Below are positions 63,891 to 64,000 of a stretch of 64,000 nucleotides of DNA, one piece after another. The stretch spans positions 186,001 through 250,000 of the forward strand of contig CALLUD010000006.1 in the NCBI GenBank assembly GCA_938011325.1. The letters are read 5' to 3'. The first letter of the stretch is position 1, and the number at the start of each line of letters is the position of its first letter. Below the pieces are notes generated by a model. The model was not told the DNA's origin and made no database searches. It was given only the letters and a program-made list of their open reading frames with translations. The stretch comes from an uncultured Spartobacteria bacterium. Lineage in GTDB: Bacteria > Verrucomicrobiota > Verrucomicrobiia > Chthoniobacterales > JAATET01. The translations under genes and the position numbers were made by a program.

Positions 63891-64000
63891 CGACCGGACG
63901 GCCCCAAAAATGCTCGGGGAGCGGCACGCCGAGCAGCCAGAGCGCGGTCGCCGCGGTGTCGTATTGCACCACCGGAGCGGTGATCGTGTAGTGCGGCTTC
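63874..64000 (-). CDS. C-terminus of an alkaline-phosphatase/sulfatase-type protein, cut by the right edge
   Basis: Only the last 42 residues are visible. They read TAPVVQYDTAATALWLLGVPLPEHFWGRPVVSAFQ and stop at 63874-63876. The pattern I/VxQxDxAxTxLxLLGxxxPxxxxGxP is the usual C-terminal end of the alkaline phosphatase superfamily (sulfatases, phosphodiesterases, nucleotide pyrophosphatases). Its 3' end overlaps that of the GNAT gene by 17 bases. Confidence 0.55.
   Translation of the reverse strand, partial: KPHYTITAPVVQYDTAATALWLLGVPLPEHFWGRPVVSAFQ

Overview
The window is GC-rich Gram-negative DNA, almost certainly from the phylum Verrucomicrobiota (the class is not resolvable by eye). 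The grounds are: a complete dcw cluster with a MurC-MurB fusion and a LysM protein, MurE with the DNPR motif typical of meso-diaminopimelate enzymes, PEP-CTERM sorting tails, a PA14-like membrane protein, an Mla lipid-transport operon and copies of the dispersed CACGAAGA-type repeat. No tRNA, rRNA, CRISPR array or insertion sequence was seen.

Region 1 (1-14048, all minus strand) is an accessory polysaccharide locus. Transcribed right to left it encodes an ABC-2 exporter (permease plus an ATPase with a C-terminal extension), a family 2 glycosyltransferase, four adjacent sulfotransferase-type genes (five sulfotransferase-like domains, two of them eroded), a glycosyltransferase-FkbM fusion, a coiled-coil miniprotein, a second glycosyltransferase with a coiled-coil tail, a double methyltransferase, and a nucleotide-sugar dehydrogenase cut by the left edge. 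The content suggests a sulfated and probably methylated glycan exported by the Wzm/Wzt route.

Region 2 (14058-25171) holds mixed genes: glutamine-dependent NAD synthetase, a GbsR-type regulator, a secreted matrixin-like protease with a partner, a SUI1-family protein, two more sulfotransferases, a protein-isoaspartate methyltransferase, BipA/TypA, a DUF1460-like secreted protein and a PA14-like membrane protein.

Region 3 (25225-44128, plus strand) is the dcw cluster: mraZ, a small ORF, rsmH, an ftsL-like gene, ftsI, murE, murF, mraY, murD, a LysM gene, ftsW, murG, murC-murB, ddl, ftsQ, ftsA, ftsZ. It starts with a four-repeat MraZ operator and its FtsZ is unusually divergent. Most junctions are overlaps or gaps of a few bases, which implies one long transcript.

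Region 4 (44310-48799) is a stress block: oxyR with a candidate OxyR site over its own start codon, a Xre/RES toxin-antitoxin pair with a promoter and palindromic operator, and clpB overlapping the toxin gene.

Region 5 (48921-59390) carries surface or secreted proteins: a PEP-CTERM protein with an RTX-like stretch, an 853-residue secreted protein of unknown function with pore-former-like segments, a 21-bp tandem repeat, a serine beta-lactamase-fold enzyme flanked by dispersed repeats, and a 1450-residue repetitive PEP-CTERM protein.

Region 6 (59674-64000) is an mlaEFDCA operon, a GNAT acetyltransferase and the C-terminus of a convergent, probably sulfatase/phosphatase-type gene cut by the right edge.
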